From Orobanche coerulescens (lineage: Eukaryota > Streptophyta > Magnoliopsida > Lamiales > Orobanchaceae), in NCBI GenBank assembly GCA_033398695.1, contig CM065802.1, positions 78,106,096 through 78,170,095 on the forward strand: 64,000 bases of DNA, in the 5' to 3' direction. Each line of letters opens with the position of its first letter. Position 1 is the stretch's first letter. The translations under genes and the position numbers were made by a program. Under the pieces are notes generated by a model. The model saw only the letters and a list, made by a program, of their open reading frames with translations. It was not told the DNA's origin and ran no database searches. Below, one piece after another: positions 1 to 10,858 of this stretch.

Positions 1-208
1 ATAGCAGGCCCACAAATTGAAAAAACAAATAGCATCTAAAAATGGAGAGCAACAAGCTTGTGTTTTCTGCTTTACTTAGGGACGCAACAACAATTATCCA
101 TTCGCAGAACTTCTTTGGGCAATCTCTGCACCAAATACACAATTTACTATCCTTTCAGGAACTAAAAAGGAACATAAACAAAAAAAAAAGACAAAAAAAA
201 AAGCATAC

Positions 209-281
209 CTTTTATGTTGGTCTTTTTGAAGCTATGAGCAGCATCAGCATACGCACTAGCAGCTTCGTGCTTGCTTTCCGA
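209..281 (-). CDS. ASNAP: alpha-SNAP exon 3
   Basis: Seventy-three bases follow the acceptor GATGCAG and encode [17 protein letters not shown], then FKKTNIK. The donor is GTATGC. It ends one base into a codon, as expected for exon 4 starting GM. Confidence 0.92.
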
Positions 282-1291
282 CTGCATCACAAATTGGATT
301 TCTAAGAACCTCCATAGCTGTGAGGGAAAGAAAAAGGCAACCATGCAGCATAGCATAATCCACATGCCAATCAAAAACTTACTTTCAAGTGACAGTCTGC
401 CAACTTAGTGTACACTGCTCCAGCCTGATCCCCTGACAAATAACATTATTTAAAAGTTACGAATTGTAAACGTTATTTAAAATTGATTTGAATGTGGAAC
501 CAAGATTTATGAGGGCGTTTCCTAGATCAGCAATTATTACTAATTTATGTTTGTTTCTGCGGATGTTAACTATTTATATCAACTTATCAACTACTGCATA
601 TATCAACTACTGAGTCATCAAATTCAACTTCACGATAATAATATGCATTAACACAAAATTACAACATTGCACTCTGATACAACTAAAAAACATGTAAATT
701 AATCCTATCAGCATTTCAAAAGTGTTGGTTTTGAATAGGACCTGAAGTAGATTTTGGCACGATCTAACTATTACAAACTATCTTACTTCTATATTTTTTT
801 CATATTCAATTACAAACAACGTTTATCCAGCATTGGCAACTATCTTCCAAAAGAAGTAAAAATATATTCTTTTGTATAAATATAAATATCAATTCCGAAA
901 ATAAAAAAATAAAAAAATCGTATCTATGCTGTTTAATTCTTCATTTTCCTTAGATCCAGGCATCCAGATCCAAACTAATAACCATCATGTAATTCAAATC
1001 ACGTGAAAATTACGATTTTACATTGTTACGGGTGCAATCGATCCGTTACATCAACTACAGAATTAGCAAAAAAAAAAAAAAGTAAGATAACAAGTTTATC
1101 GATCATTTGGAAATACAAATATGCATAATCGAATCGAGGTACTTACATGATTTGGCAAGCTTGAAGGCGTTGGCGGCTTTATCGAACAAATCGGCGGCGT
1201 CTTCGTATTTAGAGCCGAAAATGCCCCAGCCGTTTAGCTTCTTCTCGGCCTTTTTCGCCAACTCTTCGCCTTTCGCGATTTGATCGCCCAT
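209..1291 (-). CDS. ASNAP: alpha-SNAP (soluble NSF attachment protein), exons 1-3; gene continues off the left edge
   Basis: Alpha-SNAP is a cytosolic TPR-like adaptor that recruits the ATPase NSF to SNARE complexes so that they are disassembled after membrane fusion. Three minus-strand exons join in frame: 1291-1147 (48 codons plus 1 base), 432-383 and 281-209. The protein starts [18 protein letters not shown] and includes [20 protein letters not shown], the conserved plant alpha-SNAP N-terminus. The split codon at junction 1/2 restores the conserved Trp of KSWDQAG. Exon 3 reads [17 protein letters not shown]. All donors are GT and all acceptors AG. The ATG at 1291 begins the conserved N-terminus. 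Exon 4 onward would lie below position 1. No stop or frameshift is seen, so this may be the working copy; a separate orphan block of later exons lies upstream. Confidence 0.93.
383..432 (-). CDS. ASNAP: alpha-SNAP exon 2
   Basis: Fifty bases follow the acceptor TTTGTCAG. The exon completes the Trp codon and encodes [16 protein letters not shown], a TPR-like helix pair. The donor is GTAAGT. Confidence 0.93.
1147..1291 (-). CDS. ASNAP: alpha-SNAP exon 1
   Basis: Start codon at 1291-1289. The exon encodes 48 residues ending in FKLAKS plus the first base of a Trp codon. The donor is GTAAGT at 1146-1141. Confidence 0.93.
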
Positions 1292-1913
1292 TGTTTCTCT
1301 CCTTATTTTTCCTTCACGCAACTGTGTTGCTGGATTGTCAAGGAAAAACAACCGAGGAAAGAAAAGAGACTGGCAGAATAGAAAAAGATGAAAATTTTGC
1401 TATTGACCCGATCGCCTTTTTGTGAACTTTTTAGCGAAAATTAAAACAACCAATAAATTTTAATAAGAGTTCTGATATTTTTTAAGCAATTTAAAGCATC
1501 TCCAATTTTCTTATCTATTTGTTGAAATAGACAATGCCATATAGAATAATAGATATTTTATCTAAAAAAAATTGTCAGTACCATATAAATATAGTATGTC
1601 TATATGAGTTAGGCAAAAGAAAAAATAAATAGGATATATGTTGGGTCTATTTTGAATCCCAAGTTGATACTAAAATCTACTTTTTAATTGGAATTATTAC
1701 ATATTTATACAACATTTATAAATTAACATATAAAATAATTATGAAACTGACGTTGTGGGTACTTGTAGTTAATAGTTTGGTTATCTGAAATAATACATCT
1801 CGATACCAGCTACTCAGTATTGACGCCTCAATCTGCAATGTGTTTATTGTGTTTAAATACTTGCAAGTAACAATTTGATTACCTGATATCTTGCATTTGG
1901 ATACCAACTCAAA
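1292..1913. other. Intergenic: alpha-SNAP 5' flank
   Basis: AT-rich sequence between the alpha-SNAP start codon and the hAT remnant. It should hold the alpha-SNAP 5' UTR and promoter, but I see no convincing TATA box or other motif. No coding potential. Confidence 0.4.
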
Positions 1914-2241
1914 TAGGGCCGGCCCGATGCAATCACAAAAAATGTGGCCTTTTCTTGTAATTTTTTAAGTCATTATTTATTTATATATATGCATGTTTTA
2001 AACATGTTGCCACTTACAATAAAATATTGTATTGAATGAATCGTAATATAAAAGTGATAAAAGTAAAAGCAATGAAATTATCAAACAAGAGATTAAAACC
2101 CGTTGGCCATACTCCCACTTGAATGTAGAAGCGCCAATGACATTTCAAAACACCTAAAATAAAAATAAAATGTAATTAATACAACCAATATATTTTTATA
2201 AAATAAAAAATAAATACATTTTATGTATATAAAAAATTGCC

Positions 2242-2490
2242 TCAAATTTCAAAGATTATCCGTCTCACACTATTATTAGCAAAATCATTCATCAATTTCT
2301 CAAAACTAACATTTTCTAGCATCTCATTTTCAATGGACGGCATAGCTAATACATTCAACCTTTCTTGTGACATTGTCGATCGAAGATATGTTTTTATCCA
2401 CTTCAAGTATGAAAAACTCCTTTCGGCAGAAGCTCCAATAACGGGAATAATTAATAAATTTGATAAGCAATCGTTGCATTTAGGCAGCAA
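2242..2490 (-). pseudogene. hAT transposase C-terminal dimerisation domain (copy A)
   Basis: About 80 residues with the hallmark hAT dimerisation signature: ASAERSFSYLKWIKTYLRS, then MSQERLNVLAMPSIE. In active elements this region drives transposase multimerisation. Here it is cut off from the preceding part (2681-2451) by a frame change. Transposase pseudogene. Confidence 0.85.
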
Positions 2491-3274
2491 CCATTCATGT
2501 TCTTCAAGTAGTTTAATATTTCAATTGTCTTGTTGACTTCTTTTGATATAGACTCTCTCAAAACTCTTGATTGAAAAAACAAGTCATTTCCATCGATGAC
2601 CATCTCATGCATCAGAGAAACTTCAAGATTGATACATAAACTCTCCAAACTATCAGCATCCACAGACTTCAACCCTTTCAAATCAAATAAGAGTCCAAAA
2701 GTTTTTCATACTTTTGGAATTGTTCAAATCTAAACTCATAGAGATGGTTGAGCAAGATCTAGTAGACATGTGAAATACTCTACCTTAAAAGAGTCCTCAA
2801 CTGAAAACATCACCTCTCCTTGAGCACTTTCATCAAACTGTTTATTTCTATATATGGGTCGTTTCTTACGAAATTTTGGTTCAATATCCATAGCAGATGC
2901 AAGTGTCTTAACTTCAAGCAAAGCCTCTTCAAATCCCATTTCTCTATACTTTTGGAAATAAGACATGGGCCCACTCAACTCAGCAATAGCAATATCAATA
3001 TACATATCTTCGGATTGCAGTAAGTTGTTGTACAAGATATCATATCAAATAATTATACCAAGCAAAAATTCAAAACTTTGAATTCCCTTTTTTCCAAGTA
3101 ATGACTCAGCTTCACTTCGTGTCTCGGGATCATCTCTTGTTATTGCTAGTTGAACTAGTGCGTCTCTTATCTTTGGTGCTTGTAATCTTATTGCTCTAAC
3201 ACTTTCAACATAACTTTCCCAATGAGTTTGGAACGATGGTCTTAAAGTGAGGCCTTTAACTCCAACAATCTCTT

Positions 3275-3853
3275 TCAAGATACACCGTCGCTTGGTTGAA
3301 GATGAAAACAAACAGTAGATACATTGAACAATACCAAAAAAAAAGTAGCCCTTTCACATGAGTTAGCCATATCATAAAGTGTGAGATTAAGACTATGGCA
3401 ATCACATAGTGCATAAAAAGCTCTAGGATTAACATCAAGTAACCTTCTTTGTACCCCTTTATTTTTGCCTTTCATATTAACTCCATCGTCATACCCTTGT
3501 CCCCTGTTAAGGTGAATATTTCGAAGTGCATTTGTAAGAGCTTCAAAAAGACCCTCTCCTGATATATCATTAACTTGCAAATTAAAAATTAGAAAACACT
3601 CTTCTACCTTTGCCGGATATGTTGAGAAATTCAAGAATTGGATAAGAATAGTCATTTGTTCTTCGTGACTTATATCCCGGTTACAATCAAGAATCATTGA
3701 AAAAAATTTGGCTTCTTGAATAATATTCTTGATAATTAGAGTCTTCATCTCAGCTGCTAACATATGAATTAATTCATTCCAAGTCTTGTGACTAATGAAA
3801 ATGAGTTTCATTACTTTGAATTCTTCGGATATGCTCCTTAACAATTGGATCAA
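3275..3853 (-). pseudogene. hAT transposase DUF4371-like catalytic region (copy A)
   Basis: An open stretch of 192 codons containing TWNELIHMLAAEMKTLI, SMILDCNRDISHEEQM and ALCDCHSLNLTLYDMANSC. These match the RNase H-like core segments of plant TTF-type hAT transposases. The family's N-terminal zinc finger would lie upstream but the element is cut at 3980. The frame is lost near 3300. Confidence 0.82.
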
Positions 3854-4200
3854 ACTCTCCTAACATCTCAATTATGCCCAAAAAATTCCCGTTGTTTTCT
3901 TCTCCAATACTCTCACTATCACCATGTAAGGCTAAATTCCTTTAGCAAGAATTTTAACAGCAGAAATTATTCGAAACAATGCGACTTGCCAGATGAAAGT
4001 CTAAACTAGAGGATATCGTCGTATAAACTACATTTACTAATGACCTAAGTTGGAACATATTCTACATAATGGAAAAAAAGGTTAAGAGTCGAGTAAAACC
4101 AAAGTGTCTCTCTGGCTCCAATATTAGCCCTTCCTGTTCTCTTTATTTTTACTTTTTCAAGCCCTCGCCTTAGAGGACAATAGTGTGAATACTACTACTG

Positions 4201-4228
4201 CTAATAATAATAATAATAATAATAATTA
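4201..4228. repeat. (AAT)n microsatellite
   Basis: About eight to nine consecutive AAT units. Confidence 0.9.
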
Positions 4229-4275
4229 AGAATTACATAATACCATACTAATAATAAATGATTTATAATAAAGAA

Positions 4276-4377
4276 CAAGATAGCAATCAAAAAGACCCAA
4301 CTACCACTGTTGAGTTCTCCAACAACCAAGATAGCAATCAATAAGACCCAACTACCACTGTTGAGTTCTCCAACTAT
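4276..4377. repeat. 51-bp tandem duplication, two copies
   Basis: The unit beginning CAAGATAGCAATCA occurs twice head to tail, at about 4276 and 4327, with few differences between copies. Non-coding. Confidence 0.9.
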
Positions 4378-4636
4378 ATCATCCTTGCTAAAACAGAATC
4401 TGAATACATGAATCAGACTCAGACCACTCTTTTAATAAAGCTGGTGGATGAATAGAAAACAAATTGAACTCAAGGTCATATCAAGATAGGAGTCAAAAAG
4501 TGACTGTTTTAAAACTAAACACAATTCCTTGACTTCAGCAGATTTACGATAAAGACAAGCTAGATGAGTTTAAAAATACAGCAAAATTTGATCACAAAAT
4601 CAAGTTAGAAACTTAATAAAGACATTATCCGCTTAC

Positions 4637-4717
4637 CAGACGGGTCATGCTATCAAATTCCTTGACAGCAGCGGTGAACATAGCAACATCTTCTCCATCA
4701 ACCGCAGCAGCTAAATC
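4637..4717 (-). CDS. ASNAP: alpha-SNAP-like exon (eighth in the usual order)
   Basis: Eighty-one bases in phase 0 encoding DLAAAVDGEDVAMFTAAVK then EFDSMTRL. Acceptor CCCCAG, donor GTAAGC. The next exon of the family is missing downstream. Confidence 0.9.
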
Positions 4718-4991
4718 CTGGGGCTCAACATATATACAGATATATATCATATGCCATGCTACCACTTTTAGGGCACCAATATATGATACACAGAATTATC
4801 ATATAAAAAACTATAAACAACCTGTTAATAATAGCTATAACTCAACAGATGGAAATAAAATGATACGAGAAGATTACAGCTAACAATCGATATTCCAAAA
4901 CTGGAAAATGCACAATTACTCCAAGATGAAGGAGAAAAATGATTAAAGAATAACAGAGAATAAATGATAATGCTTAGGAGCCATGACATAC

Positions 4992-5039
4992 CGCTAGCAA
5001 TTTGTACTCGCGTGTTCCCGAAAATGTAGGATCCAATTC
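4992..5039 (-). CDS. ASNAP: alpha-SNAP-like exon (seventh in the usual order)
   Basis: Forty-eight bases in phase 0 encoding ELDPTFSGTREYKLLA. Acceptor TTGAAG, donor GTATGT. Too short for simple ORF detection, but unmistakable in sequence and phase. Confidence 0.9.
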
Positions 5040-5057
5040 CTTCAAATGAAGATAAAA

Positions 5058-5076
5058 TGCATAGGCTTAGCATATA
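5058..5076. repeat. LINE target-site duplication, 3' side copy
   Basis: Nineteen bases identical to 8533-8551, immediately beside the CAA repeat tail of the LINE. Confidence 0.93.
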
Positions 5077-5262
5077 CAACAACAACAACAACATCTAAGC
5101 CTTAGTCCCAAAATGATTTGGGGTCGGCTAACATGAATCAAACTTTGAAACCGTCAATAATCGTTACATAAATAACATAAAAGGAAAAAAGAGGGAAAAA
5201 GTAGAGAAAAAAACAAATAAAAAAAGAGAATGAATGAAAAAAAAAAAAGAAAAAAAAAAGAA

Positions 5263-6847
5263 TCAGACTCCATCCACCATCCGTATTCTTTCCCGCCACA
5301 TTTGCCTCTCCAACGCCATACTTTCTCCAATTCCAAGAAACCGCATATCATTTTCAATCATCTTTACCCAAGTTTTCTTGGGTCTTCCTCTACCTTTCAC
5401 AACATTACTTGCTCCCAACTTTCTAGCCTCCTCACTGGGCATCAATAGGTCTTCTTCTCACATGACCAAACCATCGTAATCGATTCTCCATCATCTTGTC
5501 TTCTATAGACGCAACTCTTACCTTCTCTCCGATCACCTCATTTCGAGCCGATCCTTTTTGTATGACCACACATCCATCGTAGATACGCATCTCCGCCACA
5601 TTCATCTTTTCAACGTGACACTGCTTTCTGACCCAACACTCGGTGCCATATAACAACAAGCAGCCTAATTGCCGTGCGGTAAAATTTACCCTTTAATCTA
5701 TGAGGCATGCCGATCACATAAAACCCCTGTGGCACTCTTCCACTTCAACCACCCCGCCTTTATTCTCGTGAGCCACATCGCCATCTAGCTCTCCATCCTT
5801 TTGGATAATAGATCCAAGATACCGAAAGAAAGTGGATCCATGAACAACTTTCCCATCAAATGTGATCATCCCGCCTCTCTATCATCAAGCTTTCGCTAAA
5901 CCTACACTCCATATATTCGGCCTTACTTCGCCTAAAGCCTCGAGCTTCCAAAGTATCCTCCAAAGTTCCAATTTACAGACTCCAACCTTCGTTTCATCAA
6001 TCAACACAATATCATCTCGCGAACATCATACACCACGGACGTCATTTTGAATTTCTCTTGTCAATTCGTCCATGACTATGGCAAAGAGAAAAGGACTAAG
6101 AGCAGATCCTTGATGCACCCCAATCGTAATAGGGAATTCTTCTCATCCTCCCAACATTAGTACGTACACTTGTAGTAGCTCCCTCATACATGTCCTTTAT
6201 AATGTCAATATATTTCCGCGATACACCCTTCTTTGCTAAGGCCCACCAAAGTACTTCTCTTGGTACTTTATCATACGCTTCTCTAAATCAATAAAACCAT
6301 ATGCAGATCTTTCTTTTTATCTCGATAATGTTCCATCAACTCGGATAAGATAAATTGCTTCCATGGTCGATCTTCCGGCATAAATCAAACCGATTTTCAT
6401 TATCTTCACACATTTCCTGATCCTTTGTTCAATCACTCGTTCCCACAACTTCATGGTATGACTCATTAGTTTAATTCCGCGATAATTAGAACAATCTTGA
6501 ACATCACCTTTGTTCTTATACAAAGGGACGAGAATACTTTTCCTCCATGCTGATGGCATCTTATTGCTTCTCCAAATCTTATTGAAAAGCATAGTTACCC
6601 ATTCGATCCCTCTCTCCCCCAAACACCTCCAAACTTCAATAGGTATACCATCTGGTCCTTCTGCTTTCTTTGACCCCATCTTCTTCAATGCAATTGTCAC
6701 TTCACCCTTTTGGATTCTTCTCTTAAACTCTCGGTTAACCATACTTGAGGGGATGTTTAAATTCTCAATATCTTGTTCTTGATGGCCATTAAATAGGGTA
6801 TCAAAGTATGACCTCCATCTCTCTTTTATCTCTTTATCTTGAACCAA
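5263..6847 (-). pseudogene. LINE reverse transcriptase and C-terminal tail, broken
   Basis: Reads KAEGPDGIPIEVWRCLGERG, then SAWRKSILVPLYKNKGDVQD and NYRGIKLMSHTMKLWERVIE, the RT fingers of RTE-type LINEs. From 6316 to about 5700 the frame changes several times. The tail at 5659-5263 carries [22 protein letters not shown] and KGRGRPKKTW, the usual RTE C-terminus. No active protein is possible. Confidence 0.88.
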
Positions 6848-7458
6848 AACTTTTGATCAAGATCTTTTACACATTTATCTTTTCCAATATCTCGCGTCTT
6901 CTTCTCTCTCATTCGAGCAAGTTTATAGATATCTTTCTCCCCTTCTTTAGTATCTAATCTTGCATATAATTCTTGATTGACCTTTGATCGGGCATTTCGC
7001 ACTGCCTTTTTAGCTTCTGTTCGAGCTTTCTTGTACTTCTCATAATTCTCATCGCTCGAGCATTTACCCAAGACCTTATAACATTCACGTTTGGTCTTTA
7101 TCGCTTGCTTAACTTCATCATTCCACCAAGATGTGTCCTTACTTGATGGTGCTTCCTTTAGATTCTCCTAGGACTTCTTTTGCAACTTCCTTTATGTTGT
7201 GTTCCAACAAGTTCCACATCGAATCTATATCCATCTCCGTGCAATCGGACCAAATACCACTATCGCAATCTTAGCCACAAAAGTATGTCGACTCTCCCTT
7301 GGAGCTTCCACCACTTAATTCGAGGGTCAACTCGTGGTCTTCTCTTTCTTAAGTGCCTCTTACCTCGAAAGTCAAGCACCACAACCCTATCTTTGTGTTG
7401 CGGACTCTCACCGGTATTACCTTGCAATTAGTAAAACTTTTCCTCCAAACATTCCTTA

Positions 7459-8027
7459 CTAAAAAGAAATCAATCGACTTGCATTACCTCCGTTTCTATA
7501 TGTCACCAAATGAGAGTCCCTTTTCTCGAACCAAGTGTTCATAATACCCAAGTCATGAGCTAATGCGAAATCCAATATATCATTTCCTCGCTTCATTCCC
7601 GTCCCCAAAACCAAAGCCACCATGAATGCTCTCAAAGCCATCTCTCGCTAACACCGACATGCCCATTGAGGTCACCACCAATGATCAATTTCTCACCCAT
7701 AGGAATTCGTTCGACAACCTCTTCCAAATCTTCCCAAAATTCTTGTTTGATCGATGCATCCAATCCTACTTGTGGTGCATAAGCACTTATGATAGTTAGA
7801 AACTCATCCCCTATCACAAGCTTAATACTCATTATTCTATCGCTCTTTCTCGACACTTCCACCACATCATCAATGAATTCTTTATCAATGACGATACCCA
7901 CTCCATTTCTACTTCTATCCTTTCCAGAGTACCAAAGCTTGTAACCCCAAGGAGCTAACACTCTTGCCTTCTCGCCAACCCACTTAGTCTCTTGTAGACA
8001 CATTATGTGAATTCTCCTCCTTTTCAT
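7459..8027 (-). pseudogene. LINE APE-type endonuclease domain, frameshifted
   Basis: Contains the signatures of the apurinic-like endonuclease that nicks target DNA to start target-primed reverse transcription: LQETKW, GVGIVIDKEF, SAYAPQVG and GGDLNGHVG. The frame shifts near 7635, after which NDILDFALAHDLGIMNTWF and HLVTYRNGG continue the domain. Pseudogenised part of the LINE ORF. Confidence 0.88.
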
Positions 8028-8183
8028 AACCTCCCCACTTCGCCGATCTCCCCGTCAAAGAGCCAACGATCCAAGTTCCAAACAGCACCTTACTACCCTA
8101 ACAAGCCGCAAGAACAAACTTCTCAGTCTGACCCCGACCACGCAGCAAGGATTCTAGCACAATAGACACCACACCCATACTTC

Positions 8184-8407
8184 GAGGTGGCGCGCCGCTT
8201 CCGGCGACGACCTAGCAACCTCGCATATTTTCCACTACACCCGGCCTATGAAGTGTAGCGCATCCTTGCTCATTTGACACCACCCTCGGATGTAAAGGTG
8301 GCGCGCCGCTCGGCGACGACCTAGCAACCCTCGCATACTTATCACTGCACCCGGGCCTATGAAATGCAGCGCGTCGCTTCTGAGGAGACGCCCCAACGAT
8401 TTTCAAT
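8184..8407 (-). repeat. GC-rich tandem repeat in the LINE 5' region
   Basis: Two copies of a unit of about 114 bp, each carrying GGTGGCGCGCCGCT and CGACGACCTAGCAACC followed by a CACCCGG...CCTATGAA segment. They lie just inside the LINE 5' end and form probable 5' UTR or internal promoter repeats. Confidence 0.75.
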
Positions 8408-8532
8408 GTTTGATTCATGTCCATGGAATGTGACGAGTTTTACGCTGGCTGCCACTAACCTACCGCAACCCTCCTCTTTTATCCGGGCTTGGGACCGGCA
8501 ATGGATGTCAAGAAGACACCCACAGGCAGAGT

Positions 8533-8551
8533 TGCATAGGCTTAGCATATA
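8533..8551. repeat. LINE target-site duplication, 5' side copy
   Basis: Nineteen bases identical to 5058-5076. They mark the LINE 5' end and suggest a full-length insertion. Confidence 0.93.
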
Positions 8552-8598
8552 TATAAAAAAAATATGGAGTAGCTACTACACACCTAAATTGGATGTAC

Positions 8599-8758
8599 CT
8601 GGTATTTCTCTAATGCGTTGTTTATGGCAACAACATCACCCTTGCAAAGTTGACAAATACCAGCATTAAGAAGGTGCCCTTTAACTCCATACTTCAACAA
8701 GTTATTATTGAGAGAATGCCGTGCTATCTCTTCATAAATCTCGACAGCTTTTTGATAT
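8599..8758 (-). CDS. ASNAP: alpha-SNAP-like exon (sixth in the usual order)
   Basis: Follows the acceptor TTCAG, completes the split Gln codon and encodes [16 protein letters not shown], then [20 protein letters not shown] and [12 protein letters not shown]. The donor is GTACAT. A highly conserved alpha-SNAP helix pair. Confidence 0.9.
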
Positions 8759-8840
8759 CTGAACAAAATGTGGACCCAAGAACCCTTTCAGCAGAAAGTT
8801 GGATGGCACAGAGGACAGCAAAAAGATAGTTGAATATGAT

Positions 8841-10386
8841 TAGAGCTGGCCACGAGTCTAGTCGGGGCGACCCCATGCCAACTCATGGACGAGCCGAGTC
8901 AATGGAAGGACTGAACCTAGCTCGGCTCATCCAAAGGCAAGCTGAGCACGAACTGAGCCAATTCAATACCAACAGTAATTTGTGCTCGTCTCGCCAAATA
9001 TTTTAAAAAACACTCAGACCGACTACAATCTAGACGAGCGACTCGTTCACATGTAAAAAATTAACGAACCGACGGAATACCGACCAAAAAATTTTGGTGT
9101 CGTAAACCGAATTTTAGTGACCGAATCGAATTTACCGAAATCAAAAAATACCAAAAAAGTTGGTATGGTATTGGTAAATACCGAAATTACCAAATGGCAA
9201 TTGTTTGTGTAACTATATCTGAGCATTCTATACTTGTAAGCATATACTCATATATTACATTCTTTTTTTCGTTGTTATAACTCGTATACATTTCTCTATA
9301 ATCAAAGGTATAAATAAACAACATTAGCAAGTATTTATAAATATTTTCTAACAAAACACATGTTTTCTCACAATATTAATTCATTATATACAAATAAAGT
9401 ATTGAATAAATCTATCCTTTAGCAATAATAGAAATGAATATTAATTTAAAAATATGTACGTAAATAATGGCTTTGTTGGGGAGTTTGTGCCATTATTAAT
9501 TGCATTAAATTTGTTAATCTAGTATGCTCATAGATGGAAAAAATTTGATACTTCTTATTTAAAGAGCAAAAGTAGAGATCGTAGAATATGATCTATTTTG
9601 TAAGGTATCCATAAACAATACATTTTGTTGTAATATATTTATTACAAAGTTGTTATTCCGAAAACGGATATATCGAAGTTGGTAAAAATAATTAGTAACC
9701 AGAATCTTTGGTTTGGTAATTGGTAAGACAATTATAAAATCAAAAAATTTGGTTTGAAAGCTGGTAACACCCATAACCGATTCGAACCGACCGAGTGACA
9801 GGACTAGATAAAAGTTAATCAGTCTATTAGTAAAAATAAAGAAACTGATTTTACCTGAAAAATAAATAAAGAACTCAAACTATCTTTATTTGATTTTTTA
9901 CCTAAAAAATAAAAGAAAACTTCACACTAGATAGTTCAATCAAAACTGGAAAAAAAAAAAACTTGCTTCTAGAAGAAAATACCGAATCAAAATAAAAGTA
10001 TCAAAATTACAATCTTAAATAGTTAAATTATTCAATCAAATTGCCAAAAGAAACGCAAATAAAAAAATATCAATTACAAGCAACTCATAAGCACCAAACA
10101 ATGCATAAAATATCACATAAAATAGGTTAATCAATTTACGAGTCGAGCCGAGTTGATCACGACTCGAGAGTGAAGCCGAATTGGTTTGCCGAGCCAAGCC
10201 GAGTGGATGAGTCGGGGTGAGGCGATTCGACGAGTTCACCAAAATTTGAACCAGGCTCACCTCGTCTGTTACCGAGCCGAGTCCGGTTCGTACTGAGTCA
10301 GGCAACAAGCCGACTTGCCACAAGCTACAGATGAGTGGAGTTGAGCTGCACTGAGCGCACCCGAACTAGCTCACTGGCCAGCTCTA
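8841..10386. mobile_element. Non-autonomous TIR DNA element (hAT-like) in an alpha-SNAP intron
   Basis: Perfect 12-bp terminal inverted repeats TAGAGCTGGCCA occur at 8841-8852 and, in reverse complement, at 10375-10386. Subterminal DNA is rich in GAGCCGAG/CTCGGCTC motifs at both ends, the transposase-binding style of hAT elements. Flanks give only a degenerate 8-bp match (about 5 of 8). There is no transposase ORF. A second inner pair of GGTATTGGTA / GGTAATTGGTAA regions (about 9060-9180 and 9650-9800) suggests another element nested inside. Confidence 0.65.
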
Positions 10387-10858
10387 CATGCTATAAAGGC
10401 AAAATTCAAAATGATTCAGACAAGGCTCAGAAAAAAGTTTGGCTAATGGATGGTCCATATGGAGAGGTTGGGTAGAGGTCCCTTCATGACATGAGTGTAT
10501 TCATTTTTCCATTAAGGTTTTCAGTAGCAAGGAATGTCAAAAATTAATGGTTCCAAGCAAAGAGAGATTAGACTCATAAGTTGCCAAAAAGAAAACAAGA
10601 GCAGCAGATACGATTCATTTTGGTCAAAGATGCCATAAAATCCACATGTCCAAAAGATAAATGTAAAGAAAAATCCATATAATTCGATTAAATCATCTTA
10701 CTAAGAAAACGGAAAATGGAAAGAAACAAACATCCATTTTCGTGAAAATAGAAGGCAAAAGAGAAAAGCTAAGAGAGCAAAAAATTTCAGTACAAACGCA
10801 TTAAACAACTGGCGATGTGGCAAAATGACAACATACAAAGAGAGCAGCAAAACTTAAC

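Larger units (their letters stand above)
1914..3980 (-). mobile_element. hAT transposon remnant, C-terminal half of a TTF/DUF4371-type transposase (copy A)
   Basis: Broken minus-strand coding pieces run from 3980 down to about 2240. The order is a DUF4371-like region (about 3853-3350, with ILDCNRDISHEEQM and a following CDCHSLNL), a middle part (3311-2736) and the hAT C-terminal dimerisation domain (2490-2242, with ASAERSFSYLKWIKTYLRS). Frameshifts and stops separate them. The low end has GGGCCGGCCC at about 1916-1925, resembling hAT terminal repeats, so the 3' end is placed near 1914. The N-terminal half is absent here. Positions 3733-3980 recur almost unchanged at 12858-13105, where the N-terminal half of such a transposase is found. 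Inactive. Confidence 0.85.
3981..4636. other. Non-coding spacer with simple repeats
   Basis: Lies between the hAT copy A breakpoint and the last exon of the orphan alpha-SNAP block, and is probably intron of that block. It holds an AAT microsatellite (4201-4228) and a 51-bp duplication (4276-4377). I looked here for the final alpha-SNAP exon and did not find it. Confidence 0.5.
5077..8532 (-). mobile_element. RTE-clade LINE inserted in an alpha-SNAP intron
   Basis: A 3.46-kb non-LTR retrotransposon with its 5' end at 8532 and 3' end at 5077. It is flanked by a perfect 19-bp duplication, TGCATAGGCTTAGCATATA, at 5058-5076 and 8533-8551. The 3' end is a short TTG repeat (on the plus strand, CAACAACAAC) rather than poly-A, as in RTE elements. 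The single long ORF is in pieces: an APE endonuclease (8027-7460), a linker (7071-6826), reverse transcriptase (6847 to about 5700) and a C-terminal tail (5659-5263, with [12 protein letters not shown]). Many stops and frameshifts make it inactive. Full length for its clade. Confidence 0.92.

Noticed and set aside
3981..4636. Possible last alpha-SNAP exon
   Set aside because: I read this interval on the minus strand and found no match to the conserved last exon (KTTLLLRVKEALK type).
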